From Shewanella schlegeliana (lineage in GTDB: Bacteria; Pseudomonadota; Gammaproteobacteria; Enterobacterales; Shewanellaceae): DNA of 64,000 nucleotides. The notes under the pieces are model-generated. The model was not told the DNA's origin and did no database searches. It saw only the letters and a list, made by a program, of their open reading frames with translations. Shown here one piece after another: positions 39,801 to 49,912 of this stretch; position 1 is the first letter of the stretch, and each line of letters starts with the position of its first letter. Position numbers and translations under genes: made by a program. Location: contig NZ_JAESVD010000008.1 in NCBI RefSeq assembly GCF_016765635.1, positions 62,001-126,000 on the forward strand, given 5' to 3'.

Positions 39801-39994
39801 TACCATTAATGTTCTCTGATGGTGCAGGTTACGCAGCCCAGCAATCAATTGGTTGGGCCGCATGTGGCGGTATGATTTCAGCAACGTTTATCGGCTTACT
39901 TATTGTCCCAGTCATCTATGTCATGCTTCAAACCTTGCGCGAGAAGTGCGTCAACGTACCGCTTGCGCCAACCAAGGATCCAATCCCCAATTAA
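36860..39994 (+). CDS. RND multidrug efflux pump (HAE1/AcrB-like)
   Basis: A 1044-residue inner-membrane proton-driven exporter of the AcrB/MexB group, full length. It starts SRFFINRPNFAIVIALFMSIIGG. The first half has the TM4 proton-relay segment GLILAIGIVVDAAIIVIENVERLLEE with adjacent aspartate. The second half has IAMVLLVGMAAKNAILIVEFAKNLREE with the relay Lys. The periplasmic porter and docking loops are intact. Substrates cannot be read from sequence. It is cotranscribed with the adaptor, and no TolC-like channel gene or regulator is adjacent, so a chromosomal TolC elsewhere is presumably used. A terminator follows. Confidence 0.96.
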   Translation: MSRFFINRPNFAIVIALFMSIIGGIAIALLPVGQYPNVAPPTVMVYVNMDGGSTDVMQKSVASIIEKEVNGVEGMTYMKSNIGNDGSYSLEVSFEIGIDADRAVTLVQNRVNKSISRLPEGARRYGVTVEKVSSGMLMAFSVRDNTEKMDSIELSNWTSVALKEGLQRISGVSRVMVIGEKNYSMRVWLDPSKMSALALTVEDVQAALLEQNQILAAGRAGTEPSAGIHSWEYTFKVDSALASAEQFSEVIVRSDQFGLVKVKDIARTELGSVQYLANTYHNNQAASTVFMYRTPTSNAMEVGSAVKNYLNTVKLPTGIEIEIPYDGTVFVQAAIDDIFNTLRDAVILVVLITLLFLQSWRVTLITAAAIPVSLISTFAVMLAAGMTINIISMFGLILAIGIVVDAAIIVIENVERLLEEDESLSIKQAVLQTMQEVTGAIIASMLVLLSVFGPTLFMPGMTGILYGQFGIAISAAVVISTIVALVLTPVMCVLLMKRGESKKIWLFRVFNKGVDHTRNGFGFTVNFLSRRLGLAVLLFTGMLGSIYLLGENTSTGFLPEEDKGTLFAVVMLPDGSALHRTDAALHQLSEKAQQIKGVKTVLSASGFNLITNTTGSNAGLLLISLDDLEERKSDETVSQWAILEQVQAVINSNDEVYGFAFAPPAIPELGLVSGFDLMFKDKFARDPSELADAANTFINKINEDPRVVGAYTTFNANTPNVVLDIDREQIKMQGLRMDQVFNTIQAQFAGAFAGEFNHEGRNFYVFVQAEQVSRKNIDDLNYLTVRNDNGDLINISSLVTPRVEFGPQVIQQFNLMQAVNINGYPAQGYASGDAIAAVEEAAQDLPEGFEIEWSGLTKQELAAGDSAVIAFMLAILFTYLLLVAQYESWVIALCIILSVPTALLGTLFTVFAMGSDINIYVQIAMVLLVGMAAKNAILIVEFAKNLREEKGYDIVEAAVTATKMRFRAVMMTAMSFVLGLVPLMFSDGAGYAAQQSIGWAACGGMISATFIGLLIVPVIYVMLQTLREKCVNVPLAPTKDPIPN

Positions 39995-40008
39995 ATAAGC
40001 TATTGTCT

Positions 40009-40043
40009 AATGAAAATGCCAATTCCGATTGGCATTTTTCATT
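40009..40043 (+). terminator. Terminator after the RND operon
   Basis: AATGAAAATGCCAAT/ATTGGCATTTTTCATT long stem with a T-rich arm. Confidence 0.85.
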
Positions 40044-40247
40044 AGAGACTGACTAAAATCCCCTCCAAAATCTGACACTTAAAAGCCTAACTCAACCATA
40101 AGCACTTCACTAAAAACGACTAAACCTCCTAGTGATGTCTACCTAAGTTAAATTCATACAATGGCGTTAAATAGCTAGTGATATAGCGATGAAACCTTCT
40201 CCCTGTATACCAGCTTAAAACATGAATAATGCTTTTTTGGAGGTACT

Positions 40248-41045
40248 ATGAACAAATCAATCTTATCTATCGCACTTATTATCGGTTTATCAGGAACCGC
40301 GCTTGCTAATGATTCTCAGCCAGACCCTTCCGATCTCACAGCTGTAAACTCATTTGCCTACGGCACAGTCGACAATGACGGCAAGCTCAACGGCATGGTT
40401 GGCGTCGCTGGTGCTTACTCTGAAGGCAATAACTTTATTGGCCTAGTCGAGCATGCAGTGGCGACCAAAAACAATGAATTTGGCCAAAAGGCGCAAAACT
40501 CGCGCCTACGCTACTTTCAAGTTTTAGACACTAATAGCGCATTGCTACCACAAGCAGGATTTTCAGTTGACTACATGAAGGGCTGGAAGAGTGCAGATGA
40601 CGATGTCAGCACTGATATCGTTGCACTTGGCGCTATCGCAAAAATGACCACGCCATGGGAAGCCATTTCGCTCTACCCGAATGTCGCTTATGTAAAAGGT
40701 GAAGCTTCCCAAGGTTCTGGCAATAGTCTTGACTTAAGTGGTTATCAACTCAACCTATTTGGCTCTATTGCCCTTGGTGAACTTGGTAAATATCTGATAC
40801 TTCAGCCCCAATTTATGCACCTTGATGGCGAACCGAGTAAAAACGCAAAGGGTGAAAAGCTTTCGGCGAATATTTTCAAAGTAAAAACGGGCTTTGGTAT
40901 GCCAATCAGTGAAAGCGGTCGATGGTGGGCAGAGCTGAGTCATACCTATACCCGAAGCGACAGCCAGGTAAACATCACTGGCACGTCCATCAATGCAACG
41001 GATAATGACAATAAGTTTGAACTCGGGATCTCCTACTACTTTTAA
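40248..41045 (+). CDS. Hypothetical small outer-membrane beta-barrel protein
   Basis: A 265-residue protein with a signal peptide (about 1-20, ending TALAN). Repeated amphipathic strands follow (FAYGTVDNDGKLNGMVGVAGAY, SRLRYFQVLDT, WWAELSHTYTRS), and it ends FELGISYYF, the aromatic C-terminal signature of outer-membrane barrels. No family is recognised. It has an own GGAGG ribosome site and a terminator after it. Its place behind the RND operon is suggestive, but it is too short to be a TolC-type channel. Confidence 0.75.
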   Translation: MNKSILSIALIIGLSGTALANDSQPDPSDLTAVNSFAYGTVDNDGKLNGMVGVAGAYSEGNNFIGLVEHAVATKNNEFGQKAQNSRLRYFQVLDTNSALLPQAGFSVDYMKGWKSADDDVSTDIVALGAIAKMTTPWEAISLYPNVAYVKGEASQGSGNSLDLSGYQLNLFGSIALGELGKYLILQPQFMHLDGEPSKNAKGEKLSANIFKVKTGFGMPISESGRWWAELSHTYTRSDSQVNITGTSINATDNDNKFELGISYYF

Positions 41046-41057
41046 ACCGATTCAACT

Positions 41058-41100
41058 TGAAGGGCAGCGAGGAGTTATCACTAATACGCTGCCTTCTTTT
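41058..41100 (+). terminator. Terminator after the outer-membrane protein gene
   Basis: GAAGGGCAGCG/CGCTGCCTTC hairpin followed by TTTT. Confidence 0.75.
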
Positions 41101-41201
41101 GAAGTGGCGTCTATAGCAGACCGTCTAAAAAGTGAGCCAGTTAAAGCCACGACACCTAATATAGAACCGCCTTTTACATTGTACTTTTGAGAACCATCAA
41201 T

Positions 41202-42233
41202 ATGAAAAAAACAGTACTATGCCTATCTCTATTCTTTTTCTGCTCTATTTCTATGGCGAGTGATTTTTATGTGCCAACAACTATCTCAAAAGAGGGGCAG
41301 CTTTTCCTAAAAGAAAACTTTTCCCATGAACTAAGAGATAAATCGGTGATCCCTGCAGAGCTAAACAAAGAAGGTTGGCAACAGATGCAAGCGCTCTCGA
41401 ATGAACAGGTAAAACCACTCAATGATGCTGCAGTGTCTATCTATAAGCCAAATATTAAACACGATGTTATTAATGGTGTTCCTGTACTCGATATCAAGCC
41501 AAAAAACTGGAAAGAGAGTGCCAAAGTATTAGTTTATGTTCACGGTGGTGCTTATGTCGCATACAGTGCCGAGTCCTCGCTAGCGAGCAGTGTTCCCGTC
41601 GCTAACGATACTGGATTAAGAGTCATCTCTGTCGATTACACCTTAGCGCCTCACGCACAATTTGACAGCATAACGAATCAGGTTATCAGTGTTTTAACCG
41701 GGCTAAAGCAGAAAGGTTTTAAAATGTCGGATATAGCGCTGTACGGTGATTCAGCAGGTGGCGGCTTAGCAGCCGGAAGCTTACTAAAGATGCGAGATTT
41801 GGGTGAAGAGCTACCTGCTGCACTAGTTTTATGGTCTCCATGGTCAGATATCACACAAACTGGTGACTCTTACCACACATTAAAAGATGCGGATCCACTC
41901 TACCGATATGAGTTGTTACTAAAGCCTTCTGCTGATGCCTATGCCAATATTAAAGATCAGAAACACCCCTATGTATCACCTGTGTATGGTGATTACACAA
42001 AGGGTTTCCCTCCGACGCTCATCCAAGCGGGTACAAAGGAAATATTTTTAAGTAACGCAGTACGTTTATACCAACAAATTGACGCTAATGGCGGTGAGGT
42101 AAAGCTCGATATCTATGAAGGGATGTGGCACGTGTTTCAAGCCTTTTCATTTCATATTCCCGAAGCTGAACTCGCAAGAAAAAAAATGGCAGGTTTTCTA
42201 GAAAATAAGCTCAGCAGTAATACGCAAAGATAA
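41202..42233 (+). CDS. Exported alpha/beta hydrolase (HSL-type esterase)
   Basis: About 343 residues from the ATG at 41202, with a signal peptide (MKKTVLCLSLFFFCSISMA). An in-frame TTG five codons earlier is rejected. Hormone-sensitive-lipase-type motifs are present: the oxyanion HGGAY, the nucleophile GDSAGGG, a late Asp/Glu region, and the catalytic His in YEGMWHVFQAF. It likely hydrolyses short-chain esters in the periplasm. Last gene of the putative acquired segment; a strong terminator follows. Confidence 0.88.
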   Translation: MKKTVLCLSLFFFCSISMASDFYVPTTISKEGQLFLKENFSHELRDKSVIPAELNKEGWQQMQALSNEQVKPLNDAAVSIYKPNIKHDVINGVPVLDIKPKNWKESAKVLVYVHGGAYVAYSAESSLASSVPVANDTGLRVISVDYTLAPHAQFDSITNQVISVLTGLKQKGFKMSDIALYGDSAGGGLAAGSLLKMRDLGEELPAALVLWSPWSDITQTGDSYHTLKDADPLYRYELLLKPSADAYANIKDQKHPYVSPVYGDYTKGFPPTLIQAGTKEIFLSNAVRLYQQIDANGGEVKLDIYEGMWHVFQAFSFHIPEAELARKKMAGFLENKLSSNTQR

Positions 42234-42266
42234 CTCAAGAAAGTAGATAAAGAACGTGCATAAAAA

Positions 42267-42298
42267 ATAAGGGCGTTAAAATTTTAACGCCCTTATTC
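42267..42298. terminator. Bidirectional terminator
   Basis: AATAAGGGCGTTAAAA/TTTTAACGCCCTTATT perfect 16-bp palindrome between the esterase gene and the convergent small gene. Confidence 0.85.
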
Positions 42299-42336
42299 AT
42301 TAAAGCCTTTAATCATTAGATCTGAGTTGGCAAGCC

Positions 42337-42612
42337 TTAGTGCTGGCCTCGAACGCCATCACGCACCATCTCTTTACCTGTCTCATACACTTCATCGGTT
42401 ACCCAACGCGCATGTAGCAGTTTATGCTGATTATCAAACACAGCCACAAAATGACGACCATCGGCATTATTGGTTGCCATACCGATACCAGCAACTCCCT
42501 CTAGACCCAAACCACCAGTTTCAACCGACACCAGAAAGCGTCTTAGGTCATCGAGATTATCAATTACGTTTTGCTCATCACTCATCTTTAATACTCTTAT
42601 CTGTTCACTCAA
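42337..42612 (-). CDS. Small conserved-looking hypothetical protein (target of the segment boundary)
   Basis: A 91-residue cytosolic protein. MSDEQNVIDNLDDLRRFLVSVETGG, then GVAGIGMATNNADGRHFVAVFDNQHKLLHARWVTDEVYETGKEMV. The N-terminus starts at 42612 or, more likely, at an ATG ten codons later (MSDEQNVID). No family is recognised. The last 37 codons exist a second time at 33380-33490 as a decayed fragment, so this gene end was the site where the upstream 8.8 kb joined. Promoter divergent from guaD. Confidence 0.7.
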   Translation of the reverse strand: MSEQIRVLKMSDEQNVIDNLDDLRRFLVSVETGGLGLEGVAGIGMATNNADGRHFVAVFDNQHKLLHARWVTDEVYETGKEMVRDGVRGQH

Positions 42613-42869
42613 CCAAAGCGCCTATCGGCCCTAAGTATATTATGCGGCGTACTTTACAGATCATAGCTAAGGATTAAAAGAGTGCACTTCTACTTTGAAC
42701 AAAGGTAAATATCACGCAAGCCATTTAACGTCTGGCTGCAATTTAAGCAGACGCTTAATTTAGTCTATTAGCTTGGTCACAAAACGCGTCTTATTTTGTT
42801 CAATTTAATAATGCTCATGTAATACTCCCGCCGCAATAACCCTACAATAAATAAGATGGATTGAGACTC

Positions 42870-44234
42870 ATGACTGAGATTAAATTTGGTGTATTAGGGC
42901 AGTATTTTCATTGCCCTGTGAAAGGTGATTTTGAGTATGCGTCTAACGCATTGGTGCTTGTTGATGATAAGGGCGTGATCGCCTCAGTCCTCACCGAAAA
43001 AGATGCCGACTTTCAAACACAGCTCAGCCAATTATCTGCCAATAAACAACTCATCGAATTAAGCAGTAGCCAGTATCTAATGCCTGGCATGGTTGACTTA
43101 CACGTTCACGCACCGCAGTTCCCGCAAGCGGGTAAAGGCCTAGACCTTCCCCTTTACGACTGGCTACAAGATTATACCTTCCCACTTGAAGCCAAGTTTG
43201 AAGATTTGAACTTTGCCAAGAAAATTTATCCAGAGCTAGTACAGTCACTGCTCGCCAATGGCACCACCAGCGCCGTGTATTTTGCCACTATTCACAAGCA
43301 CACTTCTGTAGAGCTTGCGCGTGAGTGCTTAAAGCAAGGTCAGCGCGGCTTTATCGGTAAAGTGAATATGGATGAGGCGAGCCAATGTCCACCATTTTAT
43401 ATTGAGCCATCCACACGCGATGCCCTAATCGACACCGAAGACTTTATTCAACAAGTCCTACAACTTGAAGGCAACGAACATCAGTTGGTTTCACCCGTTG
43501 TTACTCCGCGCTTTGTGCCTAGCTGCACCAGCGAGATGCTACAGGGCTTAGGCGAGTTAGTACAAAAGTATCATTGTCATGTGCAGACTCACTGCTCTGA
43601 AAGCGACTGGGCGCGCGATTATAGCCAAGAAAAATACGGCAAGACTGACGTTGAGATCTACAGCGATTTCGGTTTGATGACGAGCAAAACCATTTTGGCG
43701 CACTCGATCTTTTTAACGCCAAATGATCATGCGGTGATTAAGGCGACTGGCGCAAGTATTGCTCACTGCCCGCTATCGAACATGTATTTTGCCAATGCGG
43801 CAATGCAGACCCGTGAAATTTTAGATAATGAGCTAAAATGTGGCCTGGGTAGCGACTTAGCTGGCGCACCTATTCCATCGATTTTCCACACCTGCCTAGA
43901 TGCCGTTAATCACTCTCGTGTACGCGAAGATGGCACATCAACTTATCTACCAGCAGATAGTCGTGGTGAAAGCGGCTCTCGCATCTCCTTCTTAGAGTCT
44001 TACTGGATGGCAACGGTGGGTGGCGGACAAGCGATTGATGCCAGAGTCGGCCTGTTCCAACCCGGCTTTGAGTTTGATGCCTTAATCGTTGATACCGCAG
44101 TTGCTGACAGCAACATCTTTATCCTCGATGAGATGGACAGCGCCAAAGACAAACTAGAGAAGATCATCACCCTTAATAGCCGCCAAAACATCCGTAAGGT
44201 GTGGGTGAAAGGCCAGTTAGTGATAGAGAAGTAA
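42870..44234 (+). CDS. guaD: Guanine deaminase
   Basis: Amidohydrolase-superfamily enzyme converting guanine to xanthine plus ammonia in the cytosol. About 454 residues from the ATG at 42870. Metal motif MVDLHVHAPQFPQAG; substrate-site segment RGFIGKVNMD; VQTHCSESDWARDY (metal His); ILAHSIFLTPND; and GLGSDLAGAP with the metal Asp. C-terminal LFQPGFEFDALIVD is usual for this family. Faces a purine permease gene that ends convergently, so the two serve purine salvage though on opposite strands. Length is normal. Confidence 0.93.
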   Translation: MTEIKFGVLGQYFHCPVKGDFEYASNALVLVDDKGVIASVLTEKDADFQTQLSQLSANKQLIELSSSQYLMPGMVDLHVHAPQFPQAGKGLDLPLYDWLQDYTFPLEAKFEDLNFAKKIYPELVQSLLANGTTSAVYFATIHKHTSVELARECLKQGQRGFIGKVNMDEASQCPPFYIEPSTRDALIDTEDFIQQVLQLEGNEHQLVSPVVTPRFVPSCTSEMLQGLGELVQKYHCHVQTHCSESDWARDYSQEKYGKTDVEIYSDFGLMTSKTILAHSIFLTPNDHAVIKATGASIAHCPLSNMYFANAAMQTREILDNELKCGLGSDLAGAPIPSIFHTCLDAVNHSRVREDGTSTYLPADSRGESGSRISFLESYWMATVGGGQAIDARVGLFQPGFEFDALIVDTAVADSNIFILDEMDSAKDKLEKIITLNSRQNIRKVWVKGQLVIEK

Positions 44235-44270
44235 TCTCTAAAATTATTGGTTTGATGTTGCACTAGATAT

Positions 44271-44309
44271 AAAAAAGGCTCAGAAGCTTACCCTTCTGAG
44301 CCTTTTTTG
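44271..44309. terminator. Bidirectional terminator between guaD and the purine permease gene
   Basis: AAAAAAGGCTCAGAAG/CTTCTGAGCCTTTTTT long perfect stem. Confidence 0.9.
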
Positions 44310-44348
44310 TTTATCAGTTTTACAAACTACACATTCAAGCGAGTCGGA

Positions 44349-45746
44349 CTAATGCCCATCTACAAAGGCAAACTTAATAATAAACAGCAGTGCAACTATC
44401 GCCACACCTGGGTGAATCTCACGCCAGCGGTTAGTACCAGCTTTTAACACACAGTAAGTGATAAAGCCTGCTGCCACGCCTTCGGTAATCGAGAAGGTAA
44501 ATGGCATCATCACGGCAGTGATGAAGGCCGGCGCCGACTCTGTCAGATCTTTGCCATCAATTTTAGCCAGCTCTGACGACATCAAAATGCCCACATAAAC
44601 CAGCGCACCAGCAACCGCATAACCCGGTACCATAGCCGCAAGTGGCGAGAAGAAGATAACCAAAATAAACAGTAGACCCGCAACGATAGCGGTTAAACCT
44701 GTACGGCCACCCGCAGCAACACCCGCCGAGCTTTCAATGTAAGCGGTTACCGTTGATGTGCCCATATAGGCGCCAACGACTGAAGTTGCAGAGTCGGTCA
44801 TCAAGGCTTGCTTCATACGTGGAAAACGACCGCGCTTGTCGGTGAAGCCACACTTTTCGGTTACACCAATCATGGTGCCCGAACTATCGAATAGACTCAC
44901 TAGGGCAAACGAGAAAATAACGCCCATTAGCGCCACATCTAACGAGCCAGCAAGGTCTAACTCACCAAAGGTATTAGCAATACTTGGCGGCATTGACACA
45001 ATACCTGTGTACTCGATATCCCCCATCAAAGCCGCAATAGCCGTCACAATAGCAATCGAGACCAGTACTGCTGAATGGATACCACGAGAGGCTAAAATAA
45101 CGATAATAAAGAAGCCTAACGCGCCTAACACACATTGCAGAGAGCTTAAGTCGCCCACGGTTATCATGGTCGCAGGGCTTGCCACCACAATGCCCGCATT
45201 ACTAAAGCCGACCATGGCTATCAGCAAACCGATACCGCTAGGAATACCGATACGCAAACATTTGGGGATATTGGTTAAGATCCACGAGCGGATCCCAAGT
45301 AAGGACACAATAGCAAAACAAACGGCTCCCCAAAAAATGGTGCCCATACCAATTTGCCAACTCACGCCCATGCCTACCACCACAGAGAAGGCAAAAAACG
45401 CGTTCAGCCCCATCGCAGGTGCGAGTGCGATAGGTAAGTTAGCAATCAGGCCCATGGCGATACAGCCAATAGCACTGATAATACAGGTCACGACAAACAC
45501 CGCACTGGCATCCATACCGGCAGCGGAGAGGATTTGTGGGTTAACAAACACGATATACACCATGGTCATGAAGGTGGTAATACCTGCAATGACCTCGGTT
45601 GAAACAGTGGTGTTATGGGCCGACAGTTTAAAAAAGCGCTCCATCAATCCCGTTTTAGCAGGGATTGCCTTCGAATTAGCTGCCGTGTTAGCAGCTTCAG
45701 GGCATGCTTTTACATCACAGTGCGGTGTGTTACTTGGCGTACTCAT
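44349..45746 (-). CDS. NCS2-family purine permease (adenine/guanine/hypoxanthine type)
   Basis: A 465-residue inner-membrane proton symporter of the AzgA/GhxP/PurP group. It has a polar N-terminal extension of about 35 residues, then ERFFKLSAHNTTVSTEVIAGITTFMTMVYIVFVNP. Characteristic segments are PIALAPAMGLNAFFAFSVV, GIPSGIGLLIAMVGFSNAGIVV, SLFDSSGTMIGV and GTSTVTAYIESSAGVAAGGRTG. About 12 hydrophobic segments follow the family pattern. Purine base uptake fits the neighbouring guanine deaminase; the exact base is not determinable. A candidate CRP site lies about 195 bp upstream. Confidence 0.93.
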   Translation of the reverse strand: MSTPSNTPHCDVKACPEAANTAANSKAIPAKTGLMERFFKLSAHNTTVSTEVIAGITTFMTMVYIVFVNPQILSAAGMDASAVFVVTCIISAIGCIAMGLIANLPIALAPAMGLNAFFAFSVVVGMGVSWQIGMGTIFWGAVCFAIVSLLGIRSWILTNIPKCLRIGIPSGIGLLIAMVGFSNAGIVVASPATMITVGDLSSLQCVLGALGFFIIVILASRGIHSAVLVSIAIVTAIAALMGDIEYTGIVSMPPSIANTFGELDLAGSLDVALMGVIFSFALVSLFDSSGTMIGVTEKCGFTDKRGRFPRMKQALMTDSATSVVGAYMGTSTVTAYIESSAGVAAGGRTGLTAIVAGLLFILVIFFSPLAAMVPGYAVAGALVYVGILMSSELAKIDGKDLTESAPAFITAVMMPFTFSITEGVAAGFITYCVLKAGTNRWREIHPGVAIVALLFIIKFAFVDGH

Positions 45747-46161
45747 AAATAGATTGTTTCCAACTTAAATTCACAGAACCAGCGCCCTAAACATTAGGTT
45801 TTAAGTTAACTGCGCCAATATTGATTGAGAGGCGCGCGCACTTAATCGCCAGAAACAGGTATTCCGGCGATGACGACTTAGCGATTACGGTTTTATACAA
45901 CGAGGGGCGCTATTGTAGAGTACCCACGGTGACAAACAGGAGTGATTAGCATCACAAATTGCAGAGTTATTTAGAAAACGGTCAACATGAATAATCACTA
46001 GCCCAGTTACCAGTTTTCTCGATAGCAAAAAATTGGCAACAGAGTAAGAACCTCATCCCTTAAGGCTTCTGGCTAAGCCTTTAGATACAAAGTAATTATT
46101 GAGCTAGAACACGCTCAATGCTAGTGTCAGCCACAAGTTTGTTCACACTCCAAGGAAAAAA
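45747..46161. other. Divergent promoter region with possible structured leader
   Basis: No gene. The transcript leading into the permease can form a hairpin with arms ATCGCC (45845-45850) and GGCGAT (45866-45871). It does not match the purine riboswitch core, since the conserved junction sequences are absent. A CRP-like site lies at 45941-45956. Confidence 0.35.
45941..45956. promoter_or_regulatory. Candidate CRP-family site
   Basis: AGTGATTAGCATCACA matches TGTGA-N6-TCACA with one half perfect and one half differing at a single base. It lies between the divergent NCS2 permease and Spo0M-like genes, about 200 bp from each start. Confidence 0.5.
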
Positions 46162-46914
46162 ATGCTAAAGAAAATCTTAGCCAGTGTCGGGATCGGCAAA
46201 GCGACTGTCGATACTATATTGCTCGATGAACAACTTAGAGCTGGCGAGCCATTTACAATTGAAGTGGTTATCAAGGGCGGCGAAGTCGAGCAAGAACTCA
46301 ATGGCCTTGAGTTTGCCATCATGGCCGAAGCGAAAGCCGAGAAGCAAGTCGGTGACGATGAAGTAAAGTATAACAAGAGTATGGTACTGCAAAGCTGGAA
46401 ACCCAGTTTCAAACAAACCATTCAGCCAGGCGAAACCATTACTCGTCAGTTTAATTTAAGCCTGCATCCAGAAGCCCCTTCCACTAATCTTTTTGGTCAG
46501 CGCATCGCTAAGGTTTGGCTGCAAACTGGGCTTGATATTAAAAACGGTATCGACGGTAGTGATAAAGACTCACTGGTAATCGTACCTTCTAATACGCAAC
46601 TTGCAGTATTAGAGCTGATTGAAAACAGCGGTTATCGTCTGTTTAAATCAGATATTGAAGCGGGTTTTGTTCGCGCGCAGGGCTTTGCATCGCATCTACC
46701 TTGCTACCAAGAGTATGAGTTTAAGCCTCAATCACGCTCCTTTTTTGGTGCACGCGAGCTAGAGGTGACCTTTGTCGATAACGGCGCCGAAACTGGTGTA
46801 TTGATTGAAATAGACAGAGCCTTTACCGGTGATGGCTACCACAGTACCTCGATTCCAAATCACTGTGACACTGTTGAAAGTGTAAGACCCTATATTGAGA
46901 GACTGCTTGCTTAA
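46162..46914 (+). CDS. Spo0M-like (SpoOM) arrestin-fold protein
   Basis: A 250-residue cytosolic protein with the family opening MLKKILASVGIGKATVDTILLDEQLRAGE and an arrestin-like first beta-sandwich (about 1-130; GEPFTIEVVIKGGEVEQELNGLEFAIM). A second domain follows (about 130-250). In Bacillus the homologue affects sporulation control; in non-sporing proteobacteria the role is undefined. AAGGA precedes the ATG. A terminator follows, so it is monocistronic. Confidence 0.88.
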   Translation: MLKKILASVGIGKATVDTILLDEQLRAGEPFTIEVVIKGGEVEQELNGLEFAIMAEAKAEKQVGDDEVKYNKSMVLQSWKPSFKQTIQPGETITRQFNLSLHPEAPSTNLFGQRIAKVWLQTGLDIKNGIDGSDKDSLVIVPSNTQLAVLELIENSGYRLFKSDIEAGFVRAQGFASHLPCYQEYEFKPQSRSFFGARELEVTFVDNGAETGVLIEIDRAFTGDGYHSTSIPNHCDTVESVRPYIERLLA

Positions 46915-46950
46915 TGTAGGCGAGTACACAATTATGTGTACTGATACAAA

Positions 46951-46984
46951 AGTGCCGATAAGCCATGCTTATCGGCACTGTTTA
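46951..46984. terminator. Terminator after the Spo0M-like gene
   Basis: AGTGCCGATAAG/CTTATCGGCACT 12-bp stem and TTTA; a second small hairpin GTACACA/TGTGTAC at 46924-46941. Confidence 0.8.
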
Positions 46985-47055
46985 ATCATCTCCCTGTTAT
47001 TAACTTTTGGCTAACTTCAGGGACTAACTCTAAGTGATAGCGCTAAGGAAAAGCT

Positions 47056-49813
<2,758 letters not shown>

Positions 49814-49830
49814 AGCTAAATTCCACGCAG

Positions 49831-49858
49831 CTCCTTTTTGTTATTATTTAAAGGAGCA
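49831..49858 (-). promoter_or_regulatory. Intercistronic hairpin in the BCCT operon
   Basis: Arms GCTCCTTT (49831-49838) and AAAGGAGC (49851-49858) around a 12-base AT-rich loop, between the FAD oxidoreductase stop and the BCCT ATG. It could tune relative expression or stabilise processed mRNA. It lacks a T run, so it is not a clean terminator. Confidence 0.4.
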
Positions 49859-49912
49859 AGCTTGATGCCGCCTTATGCTGTTAGCACAATCTATGCGGCG
49901 AGTTATATTGGG

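Larger units (their letters stand above)
33380..42449. mobile_element. Putative acquired segment bounded by imperfect direct repeats
   Basis: The block between the partial gene copy at 33380-33490 and the intact gene end at 42339-42449 holds a serine hydrolase, an RND adaptor and pump, a small outer-membrane protein and an esterase, all on the plus strand. It also has two long AT-rich gaps. Direct repeats made of a gene's 3' end are what site-specific or homologous integration into that end would leave. No integrase, transposase or tRNA is present, so the mechanism is unknown. The repeat divergence says the event is old or the incoming DNA came from another species. Confidence 0.45.

Noticed and set aside
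36860..39994. Frameshift or truncation in the RND pump
   Set aside because: The protein is full length with both proton-relay helices and normal ends.
44836..45768. 310-codon plus-strand frame
   Set aside because: It is antisense to the NCS2 permease gene, whose membrane protein features are clear; the frame is low-information and has no ribosome site.
45747..45960. Purine riboswitch upstream of the NCS2 permease
   Set aside because: The conserved core junctions and loop pairings are not found; only an ordinary hairpin is present.
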